Shown: in pieces, positions 39,779 to 48,598 of the stretch
How positions within the stretch are numbered: the first letter of the stretch is position 1
Layout: each line of letters opens with the position of its first letter
DNA from: Pseudomonas fluorescens
GTDB lineage: Bacteria > Pseudomonadota > Gammaproteobacteria > Pseudomonadales > Pseudomonadaceae
NCBI RefSeq assembly: GCF_001307275.1
Contig: NZ_CP012831.1
Coordinates: 3,092,501 to 3,156,500, forward strand
DNA length: 64,000 nucleotides
Reading direction: 5' to 3'
Program-made: the position numbers and the translations under genes
Notes under the pieces: model-generated
The model's database searches: none
What the model saw: the letters and a program-made list of their open reading frames with translations, nothing else
Told to the model about the DNA's origin: nothing

Positions 39779-39835
39779 CTAGCACATCTCCTTAGGCCTG
39801 CAGGCGGACGAGTGCAGTCCGTCATGGCGAGGGCC

Positions 39836-39868
39836 AGTCTATTTTGTTTTGATTGAACGTTCAATCAA
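39836..39868 (-). promoter_or_regulatory. betI promoter and BetI operator
   Basis: The operator is the perfect palindrome TTGATTGAACGTTCAATCAA at 39849-39868. On the reverse strand a -35-like TTGAAC lies inside it and a -10-like TAGACT follows at 39841-39836 after a 17-base spacer, so bound BetI would block the promoter. The rest of the 310-base gap to choV (39779-40088) shows only the choV terminator. Confidence 0.85.
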
Positions 39869-40049
39869 TAAAAACAAAGTTCTATGACAAGTCGTCGCTG
39901 TTTGTCGGGATTCCATGTGTAAATGGCGCCTGAAGGCACACGGAAACCCGCCGCGCAGGGGCGAGGACTTTTTCGGGATGTCTTTATAACACTCGTCGGT
40001 CGGTTGCCGAGCAAACGGTTGTGGCAAGGCTGAATGTCCGCACAAACAA

Positions 40050-40076
40050 AAACGCCGCGATCATCTCGCGGCGTTT
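40050..40076 (-). terminator. Intrinsic terminator of choXWV
   Basis: Perfect 11-bp stem AAACGCCGCGA / TCGCGGCGTTT with a 5-base loop lies 13 bases beyond the choV stop. Reverse-strand reading ends in GTTTTTGTTTG. Confidence 0.88.
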
Positions 40077-40088
40077 GTGTGCGTGGGC

Positions 40089-41267
40089 TCAGCCCAGGTT
40101 CTTGCCGAGCAATGCGTGGTACAGCTCGCTGTCGCCCAGGATCCCGACGACTTTCTGGTTATCGTGGAGCACCAGTTTGTTGCCGGTCTGGTAGCGGATC
40201 TGCAACGCGTCGCGCATGCCGATGTTGGAGTCCACCAGGGTCGGACGCCGGCCCAGCTCTTCCACCGATTGGCCCGGTGCCCAGTTTTGCAAATCCAGGA
40301 CCGCGCCGTTCTGCCGGGCGCCCTTGATGGTGTTGCCTTCGGCCAGGTCGAGCCAGGAGTCGCCGCCCGGATCCAGGCAGACCGAACCGTTGATGCGCTT
40401 GCAGTTGTCCAGGGTGCGCATCAGGCTGCGACCGCACAGGACGTTGAGTGGGTTGGTGTGGGCGACGAAGGTGCGCACATAGTCGTCCGCCGGGTTCAGC
40501 ACGATCTCTTCCGGCTTGCTGTACTGGATGATCTTGCCGTCTTTCATGATGGCGATCCGCGTGCCCAGTTTCAGGGCTTCGTCCAGGTCATGGCTGACGA
40601 ACACGATGGTCTTTTGCAGTTTGCGTTGCAGTTCCAACAGTTCGTCCTGCAAACCCTGGCGGATCAGCGGGTCGAGGGCCGAGAACGGTTCGTCCATCAG
40701 CAGGATGTCGGCGTCCATCGCCAGGGCGCGGGCCAGGCCGACCCGTTGCTGCATACCGCCGGACAGCTCGTCGGGCTTCTTGTTGCGCCATTGGGTCAGG
40801 CCCACCAGCTCGAGTTTTTCATCCACCAGCTTGCGCCGTTCCTTCTCGGGACGGCCCTGCATTTCCAGGCCGAAGCTGATGTTCTCGCGCACCGTCAGCC
40901 AAGGCATCAGGGCGAACTTCTGGAACACCATGGCGATGCGCTTGGTGCGCATCATCTTCAGCTCGGCGGGGGAGCAGGAGGCGATGTCGATCTGCCGTCC
41001 TTCATGCTCGACGAACAACTTGCCACGACTGACGGTGTTCAAGCCGTTGATGCAGCGCAGGAGGCTGGATTTGCCTGAGCCGGAAAGGCCCATCAAGACG
41101 CAGATCTCACCCTTCTCGATGGATAGGCTGGCTTTTTCCACGCCGACGATCAGGCCGGTCTGCTGCAGGATCTCGGGGCGCGAAAAACCCTTGTCCAGCA
41201 GGTCCAGCGCGGCCTTGGGACGGTTGGAGAAAATAACATCGACGTCCTCGAAACGAATGATGCTCAT
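40089..41267 (-). CDS. choV: Choline/betaine ABC transporter ATP-binding protein
   Basis: A 392-residue ATPase of the quaternary-amine uptake (QAT) group. Walker A GLSGSGKSSLLRCINGL, signature LSGGMQQRVGLARAL, Walker B DILLMDEPFSALDPL and H-loop VSHDLDEAL are intact. A C-terminal extension (about 290-392) has a CBS-like region with MRDALQIRYQTG. Its start overlaps the choW stop (ATGA), showing translational coupling. In P. aeruginosa the homologues are called CbcV or ChoV; substrate specificity is set by the binding protein. Confidence 0.95.
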   Translation of the reverse strand: MSIIRFEDVDVIFSNRPKAALDLLDKGFSRPEILQQTGLIVGVEKASLSIEKGEICVLMGLSGSGKSSLLRCINGLNTVSRGKLFVEHEGRQIDIASCSPAELKMMRTKRIAMVFQKFALMPWLTVRENISFGLEMQGRPEKERRKLVDEKLELVGLTQWRNKKPDELSGGMQQRVGLARALAMDADILLMDEPFSALDPLIRQGLQDELLELQRKLQKTIVFVSHDLDEALKLGTRIAIMKDGKIIQYSKPEEIVLNPADDYVRTFVAHTNPLNVLCGRSLMRTLDNCKRINGSVCLDPGGDSWLDLAEGNTIKGARQNGAVLDLQNWAPGQSVEELGRRPTLVDSNIGMRDALQIRYQTGNKLVLHDNQKVVGILGDSELYHALLGKNLG

Positions 41268-42109
41268 GCGTCACCCCCTACTTTAGCGTCGGGTTGTTTG
41301 CAGATTCGGTCGAGCATGATCGCCAGTAATACGATCGCCAGGCCTGCTTCGAAGCCCAGGGCGATATCGGCGGTGTTCAGTGCGTTGACCACGGGTTTGC
41401 CCAGGCCATCGGCACCCACCAGCGCGGCGATCACCACCATCGACAACGACAGCATGATGCACTGGGTGATACCGGCCGCGATGCTTGGCATCGCATGGGG
41501 CAGTTCGATACGCGACAGGAGTTGGCGGCGGGAGCAGCCGAAGGCTTTGCCGGCGTCCATCAGTTCGTCCGGAACGTCGCGGATGCCCAGGTAGGTCAGG
41601 CGGATGGGCGCGGCAATCGCGAACACCACCGTGGAGATCAGGCCCGGGACCACACCCAGACCGAAAAGGGTCAGGGTAGGAATGAGGTAGACGAAGGTCG
41701 GTACGGTCTGCATCAGATCGAGTACCGGCCGCATCATTGTGTAGAACATCGGCTTGTGCGCGGCAACAATGCCCAGCGGCACGCCGATCAGCACGCAGAC
41801 CAGGGTCGCGAACAGCACCTGGGCCAGGGTTTCCATGGTTTCTTGCCAGTAACCCAGGTTGAGAATCAGCAGGAAGGACGCGATGACGAATACGGTCAGG
41901 CCCCATTTGCGCTGGATGAAGTGCGCCAATAGCGCGATGAGGCCGATCAGGGCCAGGGGGTTGAACCAGGTCAGCGCAAACGTCACGCCGTGAATCATCG
42001 TTTCCAGAAACAGCGCGATTGCGTCGAATGTGCTGGCGCCGTTTTGCGTCAACCATTCGACAAAGCCCGCGATGTACTGGCCCAAGGGTATTTTCTGATC
42101 AATAAGCAT
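41264..42109 (-). CDS. choW: Choline/betaine ABC transporter permease
   Basis: A 281-residue inner-membrane permease with six to seven helices and the ABC-permease coupling loop (YLGIRDVPDELMDAGKAFGCSRRQLLSRIELPHAMPSI, here containing the EAA-like motif). The family-typical MQTVPTFVYLIPTLTLFGLG also appears. The start is ATG 42109 (MLIDQKIPLGQYIAGFVEWL). It lies between choX and choV in one operon. Confidence 0.95.
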   Translation of the reverse strand: MLIDQKIPLGQYIAGFVEWLTQNGASTFDAIALFLETMIHGVTFALTWFNPLALIGLIALLAHFIQRKWGLTVFVIASFLLILNLGYWQETMETLAQVLFATLVCVLIGVPLGIVAAHKPMFYTMMRPVLDLMQTVPTFVYLIPTLTLFGLGVVPGLISTVVFAIAAPIRLTYLGIRDVPDELMDAGKAFGCSRRQLLSRIELPHAMPSIAAGITQCIMLSLSMVVIAALVGADGLGKPVVNALNTADIALGFEAGLAIVLLAIMLDRICKQPDAKVGGDA

Positions 42110-42180
42110 GGTAGTGAACGTCCGCATGCAAGGGAATAAACAGCCCGGGCGAGCGAACTCGCCCGGCATAACATAAGCAG

Positions 42181-43128
42181 TTATTGCGCAAGCTTGGCTT
42201 TCACGGCTTCCAGGCCAGGTTTACCGTCAATGGTGGTCACGCCAGCGAGCCAGGTATCGAGTACCTGTGGGTTTTTCTTCAGCCAGGCCTTGGCGGCGGC
42301 CTCAGGTTTCATCTTGTCGTCGAGCACGTTGCCCATCAGCTGGCTTTCCATGTCGACGGTGAACTCCAGGTTTTTCAGCAGTTGTCCAACGTTGCTGCAT
42401 TCCTGGCTGTAGCCCTTGCGGGTGTTGGTCGCCACGGTAGCGGCACCGAAATCGGGGCCGAAGAAGTCGTCGCCGCCGGTCAGGTACTGGATCTTGAAAC
42501 GCGTGTTCATCGGGTGTGGCGCCCAGCCGAGGAACACCACGTCGGTGCCACGCTTGGAGGCGCGGTCGACCTGCGAGAGCATGCCCGCTTCACTCGACTC
42601 GACGACTTTGAAGCCGGCGTCCTTCAGGCCGAAGGCGTTCTTTTCGATCATGCTCTGGATCAGGCGGTTGCCGTCGTTGCCCGGTTCGATGCCGTAGATC
42701 TTGCCGTCCAGCTCTTTCTTGAATTTGGGGATGTCGGCGAAGTCATGCAGACCTTTGTCGTACAAGGCCTGGGGCACGGCGAGGGTGTACTTGGCGCCCT
42801 TGAGGTTGGTGCGCACGGTTTCCACGGTGCCGGCTTCGCGGTAGGCCTTGATGTCGTTTTCCATGGTCGGCATCCAGTTGCCGAGGAATACATCCATGTT
42901 CTTGCCATCGGCCAGGGACTTGTAGGTCACCGGCACGGAAATCATGGTGGTCTTGGTCTTGTAGCCCAGCGCGTCCAGCACCACGCTGGTGGTCGCCGTG
43001 GTCACGGTAATGTCGGTCCAGCCGACATCGGAGAAGTTGACGGTGCTGCACTTTTCGGGGTCTGCAGCGTTGGCCAGCATCGGAAGACTCAGCATGGCGG
43101 CCAACAACAACGGCTTGGAACCTTTCAT
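42181..43128 (-). CDS. choX: Choline/betaine ABC transporter substrate-binding protein
   Basis: A 315-residue periplasmic protein with a signal peptide (about 1-21, ending LPMLANA) and an OpuAC-type fold that binds quaternary amines through aromatic residues. Seen: VNFSDVGWTDITVTTATTSV, VFLGNWMPTMENDIKAY and GWAPHPMNTRF, the tryptophan-containing segments expected for the aromatic cage. It is the first gene of choXWV; CAGGAGT precedes ATG 43128. Direct repeats 160-190 bases upstream suggest control by GbdR. Confidence 0.95.
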   Translation of the reverse strand: MKGSKPLLLAAMLSLPMLANAADPEKCSTVNFSDVGWTDITVTTATTSVVLDALGYKTKTTMISVPVTYKSLADGKNMDVFLGNWMPTMENDIKAYREAGTVETVRTNLKGAKYTLAVPQALYDKGLHDFADIPKFKKELDGKIYGIEPGNDGNRLIQSMIEKNAFGLKDAGFKVVESSEAGMLSQVDRASKRGTDVVFLGWAPHPMNTRFKIQYLTGGDDFFGPDFGAATVATNTRKGYSQECSNVGQLLKNLEFTVDMESQLMGNVLDDKMKPEAAAKAWLKKNPQVLDTWLAGVTTIDGKPGLEAVKAKLAQ

Positions 43129-43285
43129 GGGTGGACTCCTGGTGTTTTATCGGCGGTGTCCGGTCAGGACAACCACGCTTAATTGGATGTTGCGGTTGGT
43201 GGCGCGTGGGCACTCTCTGACACGCGGCCTTGCAAACGAGCCGTAACCGATCATGTACCAGTGCAAATCTGACGCCTACAGGGTG

Positions 43286-43319
43286 GGTCGTATCCAGTAC
43301 AGGGATGGTCGCATCCAGT
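43286..43319. promoter_or_regulatory. 21-bp-spaced direct repeats between choX and sdaB, probable GbdR site
   Basis: GGTCGTATCCAGT (43286-43298) and GGTCGCATCCAGT (43307-43319) differ at one base and are exactly 21 bases, two helical turns, apart. This is the usual geometry for AraC-type activators, and the site lies about 160-190 bases upstream of choX and about 235 upstream of sdaB. I see no gene elsewhere in the 425-base gap 43129-43553. Confidence 0.65.
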
Positions 43320-43553
43320 GTCGGTGACGTCGTTTACAGATTTTTTCCGCCCCTGACGGGCCTCTGACACGCAGAAAAACGCCGCAGAAACGGGGTCAGG
43401 GACGGGCGGCGCTGGTGGGCATGATTGCGTCGGTGTCAGACGTCGGGCGCCCAGGCAAAAACCGGATGATGCGGCCATCCCGGCGTTGAGCGTAGCAGCT
43501 CCGTCACCGGACGCTCCTGCGCCCGGATGTGCCTGTTCTGGAGGTTATCGGCA

Positions 43554-44930
43554 ATGGCAATCAGCGTTTTCGACTTGTTCAAAATCGGTATCGGCCCGTC
43601 CAGTTCCCACACCGTGGGCCCCATGCGTGCCGCGGCGCTGTTCGTTGAAGCGCTGAAGGCAAAGGCCCTGCTCAATGATGTGCGCCGGGTCGAGGTGCAA
43701 TTGTTCGGTTCGCTGTCGGCCACCGGCATCGGCCACGGCAGCGACAACGCCGTGATCATGGGCCTGATGGGGGAGTGGCCGGACGCAATCGACCCGTCGC
43801 AGATCGGCCCGCGCATCGAGCTGCTGCGTGAAACCCAGACCCTGCTGCTCGACGGTCGGCTGCCGGTGCCGTTCGTATGGTCCCGGGACATGCGCCTGAT
43901 CGACGAGAACCTGCCATTCCATCCCAATGCGATGACGCTGGTGGCCGAGGGCGCCGACGGCGAGCTGCACCGTGACACTTATTACTCGGTGGGCGGTGGT
44001 TTTGTCGTCGATCAAGCCCAGGCCTCCAGCGGCGTGGTGGATCTGGACAGCACTGAGCTGCCTTACGATTTCTCCAGTGCCGAAGAGTTGCTTGAGCTGT
44101 GCCGTACCCACAACTTGCGGGTAGCCGAGTTGATGCTGTCCAACGAAAAGGTCTGGCGGTCCGAAGAAGAGATCCGCAGTGGCCTGATGAAACTGTGGCG
44201 GGCCATGCAGGATTGCGTCGAGCAGGGCCTCAAGCACGAAGGCATCCTGCCGGGCGGTTTGAATGTGCGTCGGCGGGCGGCCAAGTTGCACCGCAGCCTG
44301 CAAGAGTTGAACAAGCCCAATGTCATCGGCTCGACCCTCAGCGCCATGGAGTGGGTCAACCTGTTCGCCCTGGCGGTCAACGAAGAGAACGCGGCCGGCG
44401 GGCGTATGGTCACGGCACCGACCAACGGTGCGGCGGGGATCATCCCGGCGGTGCTGCACTATTTCATGAAATTCAGCGAAGCGGTCACCGACGCCAACGT
44501 CGTGGATTATTTCCTCGCTGCGGCGGCCATCGGGATCCTGTGCAAAAAGAACGCATCGATCTCCGGCGCCGAAGTCGGTTGCCAGGGCGAGGTGGGATCG
44601 GCCTGCGCCATGGCGGCGGCGGGCCTGGCGGAAATCCTCGGGGCCACGCCGGAGCAACTGTGCAACGCGGCGGAAATCGGCCTGGAACACAACCTCGGCC
44701 TGACCTGCGACCCGGTGGGCGGCCTGGTGCAGGTGCCGTGCATCGAGCGCAACGCGATCGCCGCGGTCAAGGCCATCAACGCCGCACAAATGGCCCTGCG
44801 CGGGGATGGCCAGCATTTCATCTCCCTGGACCGGGTGATCCGCACCATGCGTGACACCGGTGCCGACATGCATGACAAATATAAAGAGACCTCGCGCGGC
44901 GGCTTGGCGGTCAGTGCGGTGGAGTGCTGA
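43554..44930 (+). CDS. sdaB: L-serine ammonia-lyase (iron-sulfur, single chain)
   Basis: Deaminates L-serine to pyruvate and ammonia. The 458-residue length fits the single-chain bacterial enzyme with a 4Fe-4S cluster. The N-terminal beta domain starts [24 protein letters not shown]; cluster cysteines lie in [16 protein letters not shown] and [21 protein letters not shown] precedes ATG 43554. Its position between choX and gbdR fits the last step of betaine catabolism, where glycine is turned into serine and then pyruvate. Confidence 0.96.
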   Translation: MAISVFDLFKIGIGPSSSHTVGPMRAAALFVEALKAKALLNDVRRVEVQLFGSLSATGIGHGSDNAVIMGLMGEWPDAIDPSQIGPRIELLRETQTLLLDGRLPVPFVWSRDMRLIDENLPFHPNAMTLVAEGADGELHRDTYYSVGGGFVVDQAQASSGVVDLDSTELPYDFSSAEELLELCRTHNLRVAELMLSNEKVWRSEEEIRSGLMKLWRAMQDCVEQGLKHEGILPGGLNVRRRAAKLHRSLQELNKPNVIGSTLSAMEWVNLFALAVNEENAAGGRMVTAPTNGAAGIIPAVLHYFMKFSEAVTDANVVDYFLAAAAIGILCKKNASISGAEVGCQGEVGSACAMAAAGLAEILGATPEQLCNAAEIGLEHNLGLTCDPVGGLVQVPCIERNAIAAVKAINAAQMALRGDGQHFISLDRVIRTMRDTGADMHDKYKETSRGGLAVSAVEC

Positions 44931-44952
44931 AGCACGCATTGCCGGGGCTCTC

Positions 44953-45117
44953 TGTGGCGAGGGAGCTTGCTCCCGCTGGGCCCGGTAGGAGCTGGCGAAG
45001 CCTGCGATCTTTTGATCTTGATCTTTGGCTCTCGATTCAATGGGCTGTGGAAAGATCGCAGCCTCGCTTCGCTCGACAGCTCCTACCGGGCTGAGCGGGA
45101 GCAAGCTCCCTCGCCAC
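44953..45117. repeat. Nested palindrome: GTGGCGAGGG arms around a GTAGGAGCTG core
   Basis: The outer arms TGTGGCGAGGGAGCTTGCTC and GAGCAAGCTCCCTCGCCAC enclose the inner arms GGTAGGAGCTG and CAGCTCCTACC with GATC-rich centre. The same nested architecture occurs at 54683-54846; the inner family alone is at 660-755. Confidence 0.85.
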
Positions 45118-45434
45118 GGGTTGTTCTTAAAATCGCTCACAAAATGCACATCCATCCTGAAACACGCCACCTTTTAGCGCGTCGCAAACAGACAAGACCC
45201 CCGTTGTCGAGCCAGCCGCTCAATCGCGCTCGACCGTCCGTCACCCGCACCTGTGGTGCTACTCCTTGCGCTAGCCGCGCAGCCCAGTTCCCACAAGTGC
45301 TACCGAACTGCTCACAGCCTTCTGTGATCGGTACCTGCCGCCATTGATGGCACCTAAAACCTGGACGCGATGCACGCCTTATATAGACAGGCCGCGATGT
45401 CGTTTTCAGGATTTATTGAACACACATTCAATTT

Positions 45435-45451
45435 TAGGCATGGCAATTGCT
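45435..45451 (+). promoter_or_regulatory. Sigma-54 promoter of gbdR
   Basis: TAGGCATGGCAATTGCT matches the -24/-12 consensus TGGCAC-N5-TTGCA-type at 15 of 17 positions that I can score, with GG (45437-45438) and GC (45449-45450) exactly 10 bases apart. It would start transcription near 45462, giving an 86-base leader. The remainder of the 617-base gap 44931-45547 contains the nested palindrome and no gene that I can support. Confidence 0.7.
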
Positions 45452-45547
45452 CTATCCCGATAAAGCCCTGTCTCGCGCAAGAGAACGTGGCAATAACAAG
45501 AGCCTCCGCCTGAGGCCATCACCCGCTTTGTGTGAGGAGATACCGCG

Positions 45548-46651
45548 ATGACGACGTCCAACTCCGGGGCCCAACCCCAGAACCGTGCGCCTCAATCCAT
45601 CGGCTTTTTGCTGCTGGACAATTTCACGCTGATTTCCCTGGCGTCCGCGGTGGAACCGCTGCGCATGGCCAACCAGCTGTCCGGTCGCGAGCTGTATCGC
45701 TGGACCACCCTCACGGTCGATGGTGGCCAGGTCTGGGCCAGCGACGGTTTGCAGATCACCCCCGACGCCTCCATGCATAAAGCGCCGCCCCTGGACACCG
45801 TCATCGTCTGTGGTGGCATTGGCATCCAGCGCACCGTGACCCGTGAACACGTGTCGTGGTTGCAGAGCCAGGCCCGCCAGTCCCGTCGCCTCGGCGCGGT
45901 CTGCACCGGCAGCTGGGCCCTGGCCTGCGCCGGCCTGTTGGATGGTTTCGATTGCAGCGTGCACTGGGAATGCCTGGCAGCGATGCAGGAAGCATTCCCG
46001 CGGGTGTCGATGAGCACCCGCCTGTTCACCCTCGACCGCAACCGCTTCACCAGCTCCGGTGGCACCGCGCCGCTGGACATGATGCTGCACCTGATCAGTC
46101 GCGATCACGGTCGCGAGCTGTCGGCGGCGATCTCTGAAATGTTTGTCTACGAGCGTATCCGCAACGAGCAGGATCACCAGCGTGTGCCGCTCAAGCACAT
46201 GCTTGGCACCAACCAGCCGAAGTTGCAGGAAATCGTGGCGTTGATGGAAGCCAACCTCGAAGAGCCGATCGACCTGGACGAACTGGCGGTGTACGTCGCC
46301 GTGTCCCGGCGTCAGCTGGAGCGGTTGTTCCAGAAGTATCTGCACTGCTCACCGTCGCGCTACTACCTCAAGCTGCGGCTCATTCGTGCGCGGCAGTTGC
46401 TCAAGCAGACGCCGATGTCGATCATCGAGGTGGCCTCGGTGTGCGGCTTCGTTTCCACCCCGCACTTCTCCAAGTGCTACCGCGAATACTTCGGTATTCC
46501 GCCGCGGGACGAACGCGTCGGTTCCAACACCACGCAACAGGTGGCGATGATGCCGCTGCCGCAGGCGTTGGTGCTGTCGCCATTGTCCGGGCCGCTGTCG
46601 GCGCTGAGCCAGGCGCGTAATGAGTCGACGTTTGCCAGTGTGAGGCTCTAA
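45548..46651 (+). CDS. gbdR: GbdR, GlxA-type AraC-family activator of betaine catabolism
   Basis: A 367-residue transcription factor. The N-terminal DJ-1/PfpI-like domain (about 15-200) has AVCTGSWALACAGLLDGFDC, and the C-terminal AraC domain (about 225-330) has two helix-turn-helix motifs: LAVYVAVSRRQLERLFQKYL and MSIIEVASVCGFVSTPHFSK. In P. aeruginosa GbdR senses glycine betaine and dimethylglycine and activates choline, betaine and DMG genes. Its place after sdaB is the P. aeruginosa order. A sigma-54 promoter 100 bases upstream suggests control by nitrogen or carbon status through NtrC or CbrB. Confidence 0.95.
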   Translation: MTTSNSGAQPQNRAPQSIGFLLLDNFTLISLASAVEPLRMANQLSGRELYRWTTLTVDGGQVWASDGLQITPDASMHKAPPLDTVIVCGGIGIQRTVTREHVSWLQSQARQSRRLGAVCTGSWALACAGLLDGFDCSVHWECLAAMQEAFPRVSMSTRLFTLDRNRFTSSGGTAPLDMMLHLISRDHGRELSAAISEMFVYERIRNEQDHQRVPLKHMLGTNQPKLQEIVALMEANLEEPIDLDELAVYVAVSRRQLERLFQKYLHCSPSRYYLKLRLIRARQLLKQTPMSIIEVASVCGFVSTPHFSKCYREYFGIPPRDERVGSNTTQQVAMMPLPQALVLSPLSGPLSALSQARNESTFASVRL

Positions 46652-46667
46652 AACCTCTAGCGCCTTC

Positions 46668-46761
46668 ATCGCGAGCAAGCTCGCTCCCACAGGGCGATCG
46701 GCTGGGTGCAATAGAAAGTGTGCACACCAGGGATCACTGTGGGAGCGAGCTTGCTCGCGAT
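46668..46761. repeat. REP doublet, type GAGCAAGCTCGC
   Basis: Inverted arms at 46668-46691 and 46738-46761 lie between gbdR and the small gene at 46770. Confidence 0.9.
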
Positions 46762-46769
46762 TGGTTTTA

Positions 46770-47033
46770 TCAGGCGCTGTGGTTTTGCTGGTAATTCATC
46801 AGCGCCGGCAACAGCTGCTTGTCGATTGCCTGGCGCACGGCCGGCAGGATGGTGGCGCTGCTGGTGTACATGTCCTTGACCATCCGCCGCAGTTCATTGG
46901 CGCGGGCCTGGTCCAAGCCCCGCACAGCGCACTCGCAGGCCTGCTCGGCGGTGGAGCCACTGGGTATCTGCAGTCCCAGGGCCTTGAGATGGCCCAGCAG
47001 GTCTTCCTGGTCGATCAAATCGGCGTGCATCAT
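46770..47033 (-). CDS. Small conserved-looking protein, unknown function
   Basis: An 87-residue soluble protein with one cysteine pair-like CEC (EQACECAVRGLDQA) and predicted helices throughout. No signal or membrane segment. AAGGAAAAGCGTC precedes ATG 47033, a good ribosome site. It corresponds in position to a small gene next to gbdR in other pseudomonads (I recall PA5381-like), but I cannot confirm homology. No function assigned. Confidence 0.65.
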   Translation of the reverse strand: MMHADLIDQEDLLGHLKALGLQIPSGSTAEQACECAVRGLDQARANELRRMVKDMYTSSATILPAVRQAIDKQLLPALMNYQQNHSA

Positions 47034-47282
47034 GACGCTTTTCCTTGTTCAGGGATTGGGGTCGTGTCTCGATTCTGGTAGCCACCCGAAGCGGCGGCAA
47101 GGGCAAATGGTCGCAATGTCACGAATGACTATGGAGGCGTCGTTTTCGGTTAACTTGCCCAGGCCTGGACTGGGCACACTGGCCCCAAGCTGAATCACGA
47201 TGGTTTGGTCACCCTCGCGCGACAGCTCCTCCAGTAACGCAACCTGCCCCGATCCTGTCACGGCTTGATCGGGGATTTTTTT
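47034..47282 (+). ncRNA. Candidate small RNA ending at an orphan terminator
   Basis: No gene on the plus strand reaches the strong terminator at 47247-47282, so the transcript that uses it must begin within this intergenic stretch or run through the antisense of the small gene. The promoter is not clear (TTGTTC at 47047-47052 is a weak -35 candidate). A degenerate 70-codon frame on the reverse strand (47049-47261) shows no recognisable family. Confidence 0.35.
47247..47282 (+). terminator. Orphan intrinsic terminator
   Basis: Eight-bp stem CCCCGATC / GATCGGGG, 12-base loop, then A and seven T. On the reverse strand no T-run follows the stem, so the orientation is plus. Confidence 0.8.
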
Positions 47283-47325
47283 GTCTGTGACAATCAGGGA
47301 GTGATGGGTTGTTCGTCAGGACGCT

Positions 47326-47400
47326 ATCGCGAGCAAGCTCGCTCCCACAGGGGGTTGTGTCGTTCACGAAACCTAATGTGGGAGCGAGCTTGCTCGCGAT
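47326..47400. repeat. REP doublet, type GAGCAAGCTCGC
   Basis: Inverted arms at 47326-47349 and 47377-47400 directly downstream of the BBOX gene. Confidence 0.9.
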
Positions 47401-47415
47401 GAACGATGACGCGGT

Positions 47416-48579
47416 CTACCTCTGCAACACCAGAATCCGCGACAACAATTCATCCCGATCCACATAACACCCCTGGAAATGCCGCGCGCCGGAAGCCGGG
47501 TCGAAGGCGTTGCGGGCATGGAGCGTGCGGCGGTTGTCGAAGCACCAGAGCTGGCCCGGTTCGAGGCGCTGCACCAAGCGAAAGTGTGGCTCGCGGGTCA
47601 GGGCGATGAAGCGGCGGTAGGCACGGTAAAGTTTGGGCATCTGCTCGACCGAGGTGTCGAACGGCCCGCGCAGGAAGTTCGCCATGCGGATTTCCGAGAC
47701 CTGTCCGAGGGCATCCAGGGCGATGATCGGCGCCAGGCAGCGATAGTCGCTGCGGCGGTCCTTGTTGCGAAATTCCACCGGAATCCGGCACAGGGCGTCG
47801 AAGGCCTCGGGGTCTTCCCGGCGCAGGGCTTCGGCAATGGCAAAACCGTCGACAAAAATGCTCTCGCCACCGTCGGCGTCATTCACCAGGCAATGCAAGA
47901 ACTGCAGCCCCGGCTGCAACTCCCGGGTCGGCAGGTCGGTGTGCAGTGGCAGGTTGAAAGCGGTGTAGGCGTTGCTGTCGGCATCGGCCTTGGACTGCAC
48001 GTTGAACAGCACGCCGAAGTTGCTCTCGCGGATGAAGGCGATGCGTTGGGCCACCCGTTTCAGCGAACCGGGTTCGGTGGGCACGCCGCTTACTTGGGTC
48101 AAGCCGATGTCGCGCAGCGCCAGCAACCATTGCAGCAGCGCGTCGGTATCGTCCATCAGCGCCGGATAATCGAACACCGGCAGTGGCAGGTCGTGCCGCC
48201 ATAGCTGGCGTTGGGGCTTGTTCGCCAGGCGTTCGGCCCGGGATTGATCGTCGTAGGCGTGGGCGCGCAACCAGCCCGGGTCAAAACGGCTCTGGTGGCC
48301 GTCCTGCCAGTCCACGCATAGGCAGCCTTCGTCGTCGAGGCGAATCGCGCCGGGGGCCATGTCCTCAGCGACATCGACGATTTCCAGCACCTGCTCGCGG
48401 GTGACGCTGTAGACGCATTGGGGGCAAGGGCAGTTGTCCCGTAACCATGGGTGATGAAAGGGGCTGGTCCGGCCATCGGCCCATGTGACTTGCACCCGGT
48501 CGGCCAAGGGGGTTGCGGCGGTCAACGCGAAGATCAGGGGATAACGGCGGAAGTCGGCAAAAGCGGCGGCGGTGTTCAT
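47416..48579 (-). CDS. Gamma-butyrobetaine dioxygenase (BBOX-type)
   Basis: A 387-residue Fe(II)/2-oxoglutarate dioxygenase. The N-terminal DUF971-like domain has the zinc cysteines of DNCPCPQCVYS. The catalytic domain has the iron ligands HTD in LPLHTDLPTRE and the distal His in RTLHARNAF. Such enzymes hydroxylate gamma-butyrobetaine to L-carnitine. The start is ATG 48579; a longer open frame covers the thioesterase. It is the last gene of the operon with caiX, cdhC, cdhA and the thioesterase, so it would feed carnitine into the pathway. Confidence 0.9.
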   Translation of the reverse strand: MNTAAAFADFRRYPLIFALTAATPLADRVQVTWADGRTSPFHHPWLRDNCPCPQCVYSVTREQVLEIVDVAEDMAPGAIRLDDEGCLCVDWQDGHQSRFDPGWLRAHAYDDQSRAERLANKPQRQLWRHDLPLPVFDYPALMDDTDALLQWLLALRDIGLTQVSGVPTEPGSLKRVAQRIAFIRESNFGVLFNVQSKADADSNAYTAFNLPLHTDLPTRELQPGLQFLHCLVNDADGGESIFVDGFAIAEALRREDPEAFDALCRIPVEFRNKDRRSDYRCLAPIIALDALGQVSEIRMANFLRGPFDTSVEQMPKLYRAYRRFIALTREPHFRLVQRLEPGQLWCFDNRRTLHARNAFDPASGARHFQGCYVDRDELLSRILVLQR

Positions 48580-48598
48580 GCGATCTCCTGTGCGGGGC

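Noticed and set aside
47049..47261. A 70-codon reverse frame between the small gene at 46770 and the BBOX gene
   Set aside because: There is no ribosome site or recognisable domain, and the composition resembles noncoding sequence; I treat the stretch as a small-RNA candidate instead.
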